From positions 1 through 64,000 of the forward strand of contig JAOAFE010000005.1 of NCBI GenBank assembly GCA_026416455.1: a stretch of DNA of 64,000 nt. Direction: 5' to 3'. The notes beneath the pieces were generated by a model that saw only the letters and a list, made by a program, of their open reading frames with translations, was not told the origin of the DNA and did no database searches. Below, in pieces: positions 1 through 7,761 of the stretch. The position numbers and the translations under genes are program-made. Numbering within the stretch: position 1 is the stretch's first letter; the number at the start of each line of letters is the position of its first letter. Source of the stretch: Syntrophales bacterium. Lineage in GTDB: Bacteria > Desulfobacterota > Syntrophia > Syntrophales > UBA8958.

Positions 1-260
1 CCGCTGAAGAAATGAGACCTGACCTTAGAAGGGATTGAGACATCTCTGTCAATATGATAGTTGCGCATAAGTGCGCCAGTGAAGAAATGAGACCTGACCT
101 TAGAAGGGATTGAGACGGTCGGCCCAAAATCATGAAATGTCGAGTTTCAGCCCAAGAAGAAATGAGACCTGACCTTAGAAGGGATTGAGACTATGATTAT
201 CTCTTACTATATCTTTAGCCTTAGACTGAAGAAATGAGACCTGACCTTAGAAGGGATTGA
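1..260 (+). CRISPR. Distal end of a CRISPR array, cut by the window edge
   Basis: Four copies of a 36-bp repeat lie at 6-41, 81-116, 156-191 and 228-260, separated by unrelated spacers of 39, 39 and 36 bp. The first three copies are identical. The fourth matches for 33 bases and then diverges in its last three (tat in place of gac). On the plus strand the repeat ends ATTGAGAC, which resembles the 8-nt crRNA 5' handle (ATTGAAAC-like) of many type I and III systems. Together with degeneracy of the right-hand copy this suggests plus-strand transcription, a leader beyond the left edge, and the old end at 260. No cas gene is present in the window, so the type cannot be assigned. Bases 1-5 are the tail of another spacer. 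Confidence 0.95.
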
Positions 261-438
261 TATAAGCCGGATTGTAAGACTTTTCTTCAATGAACGATTT
301 GGTTTATTGACCGAATTCTAATCCGGAATAAAATTGCCGAGTGTCAAATTTAATTACGACAGAGGGGTGACGTTTTCTTCTTTACGCATTTTGAATATAT
401 GATCATAAGCATAGAAAAAGGAGGTTAGATTTAATGCT
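261..438. other. CRISPR-flanking spacer region without a recognised gene
   Basis: This AT-rich 178-bp stretch lies between the last repeat and the next gene. No reading frame with a ribosome-binding site was seen. The only clear signal is an AAGGAGGT Shine-Dalgarno sequence at 418-425, serving the following gene. No convincing -35/-10 pair was found. Confidence 0.5.
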
Positions 439-804
439 ATGAGATATGAAATCAACGGCAAGATTTACGTTCAAGAAAAGCTTTCAGTTGGGCAGGCAAG
501 TGAGATTCTGTCTTTGATTAGAAATTCGCTCATTTTCTGTGAATGCACCACGAGAAACGTAATTATAGCAATAGCGGAAAATTTGCCGCGCATAGTAGCG
601 GTAATTTTACGGGAAGAAGAAGTACCTTTAGAAAAAAAGAATGTAGATAAATTGGAAAGGGAGTTTTCAATGCACATGGATATGGATACGGCAATTAAAG
701 TCATGGCCGATTTTTTCGAGTGTAATAACGTCAAGGACATTTTGAAGGGGTTTATGACCGTTTTGGATAAATTTCACGCCCAACTGGAAGAAGATAAAAA
801 ATGA
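439..804 (+). CDS. Hypothetical protein, 121 aa
   Basis: This small soluble protein has no signal peptide or membrane segment. It opens with a short beta-like stretch (MRYEINGKIYVQEKLS) and continues as a mostly helical, acidic chain ending in a charged tail. That opening loosely resembles small phage tail-assembly proteins, but this is only an impression. A strong AAGGAGGT lies at 418-425, 13 nt before the ATG at 439. A nearer ATG at 434 is out of frame and reaches a stop after two codons. The gene sits directly after the CRISPR array and is followed after 85 bp by the helix-hairpin-helix gene on the same strand, so the two may be co-transcribed. Function unknown. Confidence 0.6.
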   Translation: MRYEINGKIYVQEKLSVGQASEILSLIRNSLIFCECTTRNVIIAIAENLPRIVAVILREEEVPLEKKNVDKLEREFSMHMDMDTAIKVMADFFECNNVKDILKGFMTVLDKFHAQLEEDKK

Positions 805-889
805 ACTGAATGGCAACGTTGCTATTGTAGACGGCATATTATTTTGGAGATTTAAAGAGGGAAAAACTAAGGAGGGATAGAAAATAACA

Positions 890-2017
890 ATGACAGAAAA
901 AGAGATTATTGAGCGTTTGAGAAGGGCGCCGGGAACAAATGAGCAACGTATAATTGCCTTATATATGGCAGGTTTACCGGCAAATAAAGTATGGGAACAT
1001 ATTAGAAAAAGGACCTTTTCTGGTGCCCGTGCTATAGAGCACATAACAGCACCGCATACATCTCAGGCAATTATGGCGTGGCGGCGGGGTTTAGAAATTT
1101 GTTATATTGCCAACGTACCGGTAAAAAGAACATTTTGGGATGATAGGATTAATGACGATCTCCTCTGTGAAGAAACACCTGAAGGCCATGTGGATCAAAG
1201 CGCTTGTGCGGATACAGGTGATAACCAGAATGTGTTGCACGGGCAAAAAGTAAATTCGGCAGATGGGTTCATACAAAAAAAAGTCGATGGAAAAGATGAT
1301 AGGGGCCGGACTGCGCCCGATGCCTGCAAAAAAGCCCTGTCTATTTTGGTGATTATAGTTAAAAAACTGGCTCAAAAATACAGGGAGAAGTTAGAAACGC
1401 TAAAGAAAGAAGGTGAAAATATTGTCCGCCCTGATTTTATTTGGCATTACCTTCTTCAGAGTTTTGCGACAATGGGTAGAGCCTCAGGCTGGGATGGGTT
1501 GATCGCGAATAAAAACAACTACAATAAGTTACGCTATGATGTGCTTGAAAGGTTATCGCCGGAGGAGAGAAAAAATCAGGTGCAACGAGTGTGTCGAGAA
1601 GCAGGTATTCGCATGCCGGATAAAAAGGCTCAGTATATTCTAAGCTGCTTTGAGATGATTAAGAAAATGGGTGGACCAATGCGGGCCAAAGAAATGCTCC
1701 TTTCTCAACCAGGTAGGGATAGGAAAATTAGTTTCCTTATGACGTTCCCAGGCATCGGGGAAAAGTACGCGAGAAACATTATGATGGATGTCTATCATGA
1801 AGATTTTCGCGATTCCATTGCCATTGATAGTCGTATAGAAAAAGTTACTCAAAGTCTTGGGCTTTCTTTTGACACCTATGAGGAGCACGAGCAGTTTTAT
1901 CTGGGGGTAGCCAGAGAGGCTGGTATCAACGGCTGGGAATTAGACCGTCTTTTGTTCAACTTCAACGACGAGGTTATCATGGGCATAAAAGAGGCCTATC
2001 TTGGGTGGGTGAAATAA
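890..2017 (+). CDS. Helix-hairpin-helix (endonuclease III-fold-like) protein
   Basis: The predicted 375-residue soluble protein has two visible parts. The N-terminal third is lysine- and acid-rich and matches nothing I recognise. The C-terminal part carries FPGIGEKYARNIMMDV near residues 285-300, a helix-hairpin-helix (LPGxGxxTA-like) motif. It is followed by AIDSRI about 18 residues later, at the place where HhH-GPD DNA glycosylases have their PVDTHV segment and catalytic aspartate. This suggests a DNA-binding or glycosylase-like fold. The usual iron-sulfur cysteine cluster is absent, and the total length is larger than MutY/Nth-type enzymes. A GGAGGG lies upstream of the ATG. It may belong to a short operon with the preceding gene. 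The substrate, and whether it is a catalyst, are unknown. Confidence 0.7.
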   Translation: MTEKEIIERLRRAPGTNEQRIIALYMAGLPANKVWEHIRKRTFSGARAIEHITAPHTSQAIMAWRRGLEICYIANVPVKRTFWDDRINDDLLCEETPEGHVDQSACADTGDNQNVLHGQKVNSADGFIQKKVDGKDDRGRTAPDACKKALSILVIIVKKLAQKYREKLETLKKEGENIVRPDFIWHYLLQSFATMGRASGWDGLIANKNNYNKLRYDVLERLSPEERKNQVQRVCREAGIRMPDKKAQYILSCFEMIKKMGGPMRAKEMLLSQPGRDRKISFLMTFPGIGEKYARNIMMDVYHEDFRDSIAIDSRIEKVTQSLGLSFDTYEEHEQFYLGVAREAGINGWELDRLLFNFNDEVIMGIKEAYLGWVK

Positions 2018-2142
2018 GTAGAGGTCAGGGCCGCTAAATCACTCCATGTCCTAAGAAGAAATTCTGCGCTTTTTCAGAGTAAATCTATATCGAGGCTTTA
2101 ACAGTAACTATACCGTTTGCTTGAAGCTTATGGGGAGGCGTT

Positions 2143-2409
2143 ATGCTGACTTACAGTAATATCAAGATACTTTTAGATGAAGATGATGTGATCAACTTCT
2201 GCTTATTCGAGTTGGATTTGGATAAAGAAGAAATGCAAAACAAGTACGGGGAGCTAATGGGCATGATTGCGGAAGGTTACATTATCATAATCACGGACGC
2301 TGAGATAAAGCCATTAGAAGCTGGACTACCTTTGCCGATGCAAGAAGATTTTAGCGAAATTAAAAATGGGGTTTGTCTTTCTTTTTCCAAGACAAACCCC
2401 ATTGCGTAG
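2143..2409 (+). CDS. Small hypothetical acidic protein, 88 aa
   Basis: This short acidic protein starts at ATG 2143 behind GGGGAGGCGTT, a plausible Shine-Dalgarno sequence. No signal peptide, membrane segment or known motif is visible. Its last 15 or so codons run through the perfect 15-bp inverted repeat at 2365-2403, which looks like the terminator of the opposing operon. The C-terminal sequence is therefore constrained by, or an accident of, that hairpin. It is convergent with the gene ending at 2439. Function unknown, and it could be a spurious frame, although the start site is reasonable. Confidence 0.5.
   Translation: MLTYSNIKILLDEDDVINFCLFELDLDKEEMQNKYGELMGMIAEGYIIIITDAEIKPLEAGLPLPMQEDFSEIKNGVCLSFSKTNPIA
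2355..2403 (-). terminator. Intrinsic terminator of the minus-strand TPR operon
   Basis: A perfect 15-bp stem pairs 2365-2379 with 2389-2403 around a 9-nt loop. Read on the minus strand it is followed by a T-rich run (forward aaattaaaaa). It lies 36 bp downstream of the stop codon of the 2439-3389 gene. On the plus strand the hairpin is not followed by a T run, so it should work mainly on the minus strand. Confidence 0.85.
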
Positions 2410-2438
2410 AAAAAAGGGCGCTGTCCCTATTTTTTATA

Positions 2439-3389
2439 CTATTCGACCTTTTCGCATCGACCACCATCTCTGAAGCGCGTCTCTCCTGTTATCCGCCAAT
2501 CCATCTGAAAACTCTTACCATCGGGAGAAAATCTATATACAAAATCTCCTGCCGCGCCTCTATCACGAAAATTACCTATATAATCGTTCCCAACCATTTG
2601 ACCAGTTGTGATTCCACCGCCAGACCAGTTGTATGTTCCATTTACAGACGTACCCGTCTGCATAAAATTCATTAAACCCTCTCTACATCTATATGTACCT
2701 GAAATGTTAATGCCGTATTCTGCTGCTCTGGTGGGTTGATTGCGATCTTCCAATCTAACTACTGCCATTAGATAACTAAAATGTTCTGAAGGTGCTCCCC
2801 AAATGGAGGTGGCAACGTTATTATATCTCCTATTCAACTCAACCTGAGGCGGCCAAGGATTAGGCTGTACTGAAACAGGAAGAGTTGGAGAAGAGAAGGC
2901 TACATTTGGAAGATACCAATCAGGTCTGTCTCCAGGTTTATAGACTTTCCATGTTTGTTGATCCGTTTTAAAGACCACCTTATCCGAGGAATCGACGGCA
3001 ATGAGCATGAAACCGTAGCTTCCTCCTCTTCTACCTCCAACAGTAAACACATCACCATTTTTTAGTACTGCCCTCGCGGAGAAGGCAGGTTGTGGTGCCT
3101 CATCACGGCGGGTCTTAAAAGACGGTTCATATCGTCTCAGGGGCATACCGTTGAGGTAAACATCGGCATTATCTGCCATATGCCAATAAATGGTAACAGG
3201 AATACTTTTCTCGGTAGTTTTTTGATACGGGCCTGAAACTGGTTGATATTCTATTTTCTCTATGCTGTTTAGGTCAAAGGACTGGCTCCTTCCATCTTTA
3301 AAAAAGATGACCATTTTGTCCTGGGCGAGACAAATGCCCATTAGCAAGGAAACCAAAAACAACACTGATAGGAAAACGGATTTTTTCAT
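2439..3389 (-). CDS. Secreted protein with N-terminal KDG motif, 316 aa
   Basis: A Sec signal peptide (MKKSVFLSVLFLVSLLMGICLA) is followed at once by a short module, MVIFFKDGRSQSFDLNSIEKIEY. The same module appears after the signal peptide of the upstream 1407-residue protein. The middle region is rich in prolines and aromatics. The last 80 residues contain repeated glycine-rich beta-like strands and three scattered cysteines, suggesting a small beta-barrel or sandwich domain. The start has a good AAAGGAG. The gene follows the 1407-residue gene after only 12 bp, so both should be one transcript ending at the hairpin at 2365-2403. I do not recognise the family. A periplasmic or surface location is inferred from the signal peptide. 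Confidence 0.8.
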   Translation of the reverse strand: MKKSVFLSVLFLVSLLMGICLAQDKMVIFFKDGRSQSFDLNSIEKIEYQPVSGPYQKTTEKSIPVTIYWHMADNADVYLNGMPLRRYEPSFKTRRDEAPQPAFSARAVLKNGDVFTVGGRRGGSYGFMLIAVDSSDKVVFKTDQQTWKVYKPGDRPDWYLPNVAFSSPTLPVSVQPNPWPPQVELNRRYNNVATSIWGAPSEHFSYLMAVVRLEDRNQPTRAAEYGINISGTYRCREGLMNFMQTGTSVNGTYNWSGGGITTGQMVGNDYIGNFRDRGAAGDFVYRFSPDGKSFQMDWRITGETRFRDGGRCEKVE

Positions 3390-3401
3390 GTTTTCTCCTT
3401 T

Positions 3402-6400
3402 CTATTTGGTTTGTTTAATTAAACTCTCCAAAAGTACACTCGCATCATCTACTACTTCCGGTATACTTTTGCCGCCCGTATGCCGCATTATGATCCGATT
3501 GGCCTTGATGGGGTCAATCGTGTTATCGCCAAAGGCAGAAAGCACCGTTTTTATTTTTTTCCAGTGTTCTATAGATTTATTTAGTGCCTCAACTGAAGCC
3601 TCACTTTTCGGCTGCGCTTTCTCGAGAAGAGGAATGAGCTTTGTTTCCATGTCTTTTGCCGTTCCGCGGCTTATTTCTTGCAGTTTTTCCAAGTAAGATA
3701 GATGAGGATCGTTCATTATATGATGCATTTTATACCGAGTCACATCTGCCGTTTGTTCAGCCCAGGCCTTTTTTAAGGCTGTCTTATCTTTACTCAATAT
3801 GTTCAGGTCACGATAGCTTTCCGCATGGGCACTGGTTGTTACCGTCTCCCAAGATTTCTCTGCACTTTGGCCGGTAACCTTTTTATAACTTTCATTCCAC
3901 GCCTCCTGCGCATCTTTCTGCCATTTATCTACTGTCTGGGGTTCGCCGTTCTTCGTGAGCCACTTATTCAATTTTAGTTTTCCATCCTTATCCGCGACCC
4001 AGGTAGGTTTCTCGACCAAACCGATGTCGTAGTCCATACCCACAGAACCGGCACTGGCGGCATTCCTAAATTCTTTAAGCTCTTGTTTGTTCCATCCTTT
4101 TTGTTTCATCAATTCATGAAAGTTCGCTTCTACTTCGGCGTGGACACTTCTTAAATGGGCATTGTACGCCCGCTGTGAAAGGGCGTCACCCCTATACTTC
4201 AGGAAATTCTTAGCGTGAGGATTAGAATTCACCTCAGAGACGAGCTTTCTGACCTCAGCTTGTTTCTTTATGATTTCTTCAGCGGTTGCGCCTTTTTTAC
4301 CCAATTCTTGAAGTTCTTTCTGGGCCTTGGAAAATTTTTTCGCTAAATCTTCGCCTCTGCTTCTTGCTGCCTTAAACTGCTCTAAGGCCAAAGCCTCGTT
4401 TACCGATTGGGTTGACACTTTTGTTACGCTTGCCGCTTCAGTACCACTCGGCTTAAAAGTAGGTGATTCTTTCCCCGTTGCCGTTCCGGCTGATTTGGCG
4501 AACATAGAGCCAATCTTTGAAGCCCCATATTCAAAGGCCTTGCCGGAAATGAAAGAGATGGCTGCCCCTTCGGCCGCACCTTTTACCCCTCCTGATTCAT
4601 AGCCCCGCAACGCCTCGGCGGCTACGTAAGTGGGGGTTGAATACCAAGAGGCCGCTCTTAATACCGCTTCTTTTGGACCGCCGTCGATGTATCCCGTCAC
4701 CCCTTGATAGGCAATCATCACTCCCTTCCCACCGACAAGAGAGCAGGCAAACATCCCTGCATCAGCCCCAGCTTTGATGTTTTGGGCAGCTTCCAATCCG
4801 AAATTTGCCCAAGCCTCTTTTTCTTCGGCCTTAGCGGCTTCTTTTTGATAGTATCCTTGCACTTTTTCGTAGATGGCATTCGCCACTTTCTGAGCCTTAT
4901 CTCTATCCATGTTAGCCATGGTGTGAGGGGGAAGTTGTCGGCGTACAAAATCTCGGGCTCCCTCCGCTTCACCCTCGGGGAGCATGCCGGCTAAACGATT
5001 CATGGCCGCAATCGTGCGGCTATACTCTTCCATCCTTCTTTGATTTTCCTTGATTTTTTCTATGAGTTGATTATGGGCAAAATCTTCAAAAGGTGTGCGC
5101 GTATGGATATGAGTGCCCGTTTTTATGGACATGATTAAGTCTTTTTCATGCAGCAAGTCCGATTTGGCATTGAGAATCCTCCACTCCAAGGCTCCACGAC
5201 GATCGGGATTAACTTCTTTAGCCAGTTCCTGCTCATCCCGTGCTAAATTGCTTTCTATTATTCTTATGTTAGCTTCGTGGAAGGCGATACGCTCCTCTTT
5301 GTTTTCTATATCTACATCCTCTTCATAGACTATTTTTTCTGTTTCATCAGGAAGTGTTAGATGAACCGAACGCACCGCCTTGTTTACTGCATCTTTCAGT
5401 TTTTGAAAATTATTTCTGACCTTTTGCGCGCAGGGTTGCTCAGTTTCGTAAATAGGGCAATGATAGGCGTAACTTCCTCCTCTGTATGAGACATATAGCC
5501 CGTAGGTACAGGCATTGACCCCTTTATGCAGTAGATAGCCTTGACCGGAAAATTGGTAAGAATTTGCCGGATACTTTAGAGAAACATTTTGGTACTCATA
5601 TATTCTCCCTGTAAAATCCCCTATTGTGAGATCATAAAAACTCTTGCTTTTATTTTCGTCTACCTCAAATCGTTCATATATTTGCCTAATTTCTTCTATT
5701 TTTGTCAGAGTGTCGGATTTTGAGTGACTGGCAAAATGGATATCTATATAGCCTTCATTTGTCAGCTTTGAATCATGGTGTTTAACTTCAATCCCTATAG
5801 TACCATCTCTATGTCGTATAGTATTTTTTGTTTGATAAGTGGAAACTTCTTCCGGTGATTCAAATCTATATATTATGTTGGGGCCATGCTGTGATACACC
5901 AGCGCTTTTTGGTGCATACTCAGCTAAATTATATAAGAATTTAGGTGATTTCATCGGGATAATTATCCTGCCCGAGCCTATTTCCTTGCCATTTGCGTCA
6001 AATGCTGTAATCGTTATTTCTTCTACGTCTCCAAAATAGTCAGTAGCAAGAAGAGCACGCGGCTGACGTGTGGCAGGTATAATAATTGGATATGTACCCC
6101 GCGATTGCCATTTATATTCTTTTGCTTTGTCCGCAATATGAGGGGGCACTTCTGCATTCACCTCTATGGTAGAGGCGGCAGTGACAATTTCTGTGGACGG
6201 AATGATTATTATATTTCCCTCTTTCCTAATGGACGCTGTAACTACGGGTGAAACTTCTTTTTTTGGTTCTGTTTTGGCCTCTTTTTTCATCACTTTTTTT
6301 ACAACTTTAACAGCTTCTTTGTGAGTTTTTCTTGCCTTGGTTTTTTCCTCTTTAACGGGAGGTGGGTTTCCAAGAGATTGAATCGCCTTCGCAATTTGCG

Positions 6401-7625
6401 ACATGCGGGCCTGAAGAGCGGATAGCATATCTTTTTGCTTTTCTGCTATGGAAAGTGCCTCTCGAGTTCCTTTCTCGCTTCCGTATGACGCAGCTATTAC
6501 TGCTTCTTCCCAGGCTGCATCGAATTCGTGGGCGGCCGTTGCAACTTGACCTCTAAGCACATGGAGTTCTTCTATCAACTCATTTAGTTTATCAAAATAA
6601 GCCCCTGATTCTTCCGTAGGAAACTCGAACAAAGGACCCCATTCGGCGAGAAACTTTTTTTCTTCTTCCGGTGAAAGGTTCCCCATAAGTAGTCGCAAGG
6701 ATTCCATAGCGGCGGCTACTTTATGTAGCTCATTATTGGCTGTAAAATCGTTTATATTTGGTGTAGCTGAGAGAGAAACGGCTGGCACAGGCGGAGGTTC
6801 GAGAGTGACGCCCGCCAGCTTGGCTTCGAGTTTCTTTACATCTTCATTGGCGGGATTAAGTTTTTTGCCTCTCGCCAGGTCTTCACGGGCTCCCGCTTCA
6901 TCCTTCATTTCCAAGCGGCTGATACCTCTTAAGGCATAATAAGAGGCTTGTGATGGGTCTTGCTTTATTAATATATCGAGGTCGGAGATGGCGGCGGTGA
7001 AATTACCACTTGCGCCATAAGCTTTGGCCCTAATTTCGCGGGCTTCTTTATCTAGAGCATCTCTTTCGATTAAGTAAGAGACAGGAGGAATTGCCTCTGA
7101 TGCCCTGTTTTCTTCAAGATAAAGGGAAGATAAACTTATTCGCGCCGACCGCATCGAAGGATCGATCTCTATTGCCTTCTTTAGATCACTGATGGCGCCA
7201 CTTGCATTTCTCATCTCTTTTTTTACCGTTCCCCTCATCATGTAGGCCCAAGCGTTTTGCCCATTTATTTTTATAGCGGAATCGAAATCTGTTATCGCCC
7301 TTTCATAATCCTTCATCATGTAGTAAGAAGTTCCACGGGCGGTTATGGTTTCGTCATTCTTGGGATCCAATTGAAGGGCATAAGAAAAGGCTTCTATTGC
7401 TTCTCTGTATTTTCCTTCAGCGTGAAGGTTGAGACCTTGAGTGAAATAATGGCTTGCCCCCCCACCTTTTACATGTTCGATACGATCGATTGTTGAAACG
7501 AAAAAACTTGTCCTGTTTCCATCCTTTAGTTGGACAACCATTTGGGTGTCGCCAAAGGAAATCCCCGTCATGGCTGCCAAAAGGACTAAAGTGACGGCCG
7601 CTTTAATCGCTCTGGTCACCAACAT
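3402..7625 (-). CDS. Large secreted TPR and coiled-coil protein, 1407 aa
   Basis: A hydrophobic N-terminus (VTLVLLAAMTGISFG) acts as signal peptide and is followed by a KDG module (MVVQLKDGNRTSFF). About six TPR-like repeats occupy residues 58-270. A low-complexity lysine-rich stretch lies around 430-460. A middle domain around 480-760 looks beta-rich and has a few cysteines. Then come a long charged helical region, a glycine/alanine-rich hydrophobic stretch near 990-1070, and a helical C-terminal 300 residues. The C-terminal part contains GSVGMDYDIGL, reminiscent of the G-S...D-x-D core of nucleotidyltransferase folds, but too short to prove it. The layout (repeats, hydrophobic middle, distinct C-terminus) recalls polymorphic exported effectors. 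It is divergent from the TPR-CHAT gene and co-directional with the 316-residue gene. Activity unknown. Confidence 0.8.
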   Translation of the reverse strand: MLVTRAIKAAVTLVLLAAMTGISFGDTQMVVQLKDGNRTSFFVSTIDRIEHVKGGGASHYFTQGLNLHAEGKYREAIEAFSYALQLDPKNDETITARGTSYYMMKDYERAITDFDSAIKINGQNAWAYMMRGTVKKEMRNASGAISDLKKAIEIDPSMRSARISLSSLYLEENRASEAIPPVSYLIERDALDKEAREIRAKAYGASGNFTAAISDLDILIKQDPSQASYYALRGISRLEMKDEAGAREDLARGKKLNPANEDVKKLEAKLAGVTLEPPPVPAVSLSATPNINDFTANNELHKVAAAMESLRLLMGNLSPEEEKKFLAEWGPLFEFPTEESGAYFDKLNELIEELHVLRGQVATAAHEFDAAWEEAVIAASYGSEKGTREALSIAEKQKDMLSALQARMSQIAKAIQSLGNPPPVKEEKTKARKTHKEAVKVVKKVMKKEAKTEPKKEVSPVVTASIRKEGNIIIIPSTEIVTAASTIEVNAEVPPHIADKAKEYKWQSRGTYPIIIPATRQPRALLATDYFGDVEEITITAFDANGKEIGSGRIIIPMKSPKFLYNLAEYAPKSAGVSQHGPNIIYRFESPEEVSTYQTKNTIRHRDGTIGIEVKHHDSKLTNEGYIDIHFASHSKSDTLTKIEEIRQIYERFEVDENKSKSFYDLTIGDFTGRIYEYQNVSLKYPANSYQFSGQGYLLHKGVNACTYGLYVSYRGGSYAYHCPIYETEQPCAQKVRNNFQKLKDAVNKAVRSVHLTLPDETEKIVYEEDVDIENKEERIAFHEANIRIIESNLARDEQELAKEVNPDRRGALEWRILNAKSDLLHEKDLIMSIKTGTHIHTRTPFEDFAHNQLIEKIKENQRRMEEYSRTIAAMNRLAGMLPEGEAEGARDFVRRQLPPHTMANMDRDKAQKVANAIYEKVQGYYQKEAAKAEEKEAWANFGLEAAQNIKAGADAGMFACSLVGGKGVMIAYQGVTGYIDGGPKEAVLRAASWYSTPTYVAAEALRGYESGGVKGAAEGAAISFISGKAFEYGASKIGSMFAKSAGTATGKESPTFKPSGTEAASVTKVSTQSVNEALALEQFKAARSRGEDLAKKFSKAQKELQELGKKGATAEEIIKKQAEVRKLVSEVNSNPHAKNFLKYRGDALSQRAYNAHLRSVHAEVEANFHELMKQKGWNKQELKEFRNAASAGSVGMDYDIGLVEKPTWVADKDGKLKLNKWLTKNGEPQTVDKWQKDAQEAWNESYKKVTGQSAEKSWETVTTSAHAESYRDLNILSKDKTALKKAWAEQTADVTRYKMHHIMNDPHLSYLEKLQEISRGTAKDMETKLIPLLEKAQPKSEASVEALNKSIEHWKKIKTVLSAFGDNTIDPIKANRIIMRHTGGKSIPEVVDDASVLLESLIKQTK

Positions 7626-7701
7626 GGATCAATACCTCTGATTTTTTTCTGTGAATCAAGCTTACCATAAAAAGAATAAATCTCGAAATTCTTTCTTCAC
7701 A

Positions 7702-7731
7702 TTGACAGGATAAACATGCCCTTGCTAGCTT
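7702..7731 (+). promoter_or_regulatory. Weak candidate sigma-70 promoter for the CHAT gene
   Basis: TTGACA at 7702-7707 is followed after 18 bp by TAGCTT (7726-7731), 31 bp before the CHAT start codon. The -35 is perfect but the -10 is poor. The 136-bp intergenic region must also hold the promoter of the divergent minus-strand operon, for which I saw no clear match. Confidence 0.35.
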
Positions 7732-7761
7732 AAATACGTGGAAGGTGGAGGATAACTGTAA

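Noticed and set aside
434-442. Start-stop mini-frame ATG CTA TGA before the 439 gene
   Set aside because: It is better spaced from the Shine-Dalgarno than the real start, but a two-codon frame cannot be shown to matter from sequence alone.
667-1044. 125-codon minus-strand frame overlapping two plus-strand genes
   Set aside because: It bridges two plus-strand genes with good start sites and has no start signal of its own.
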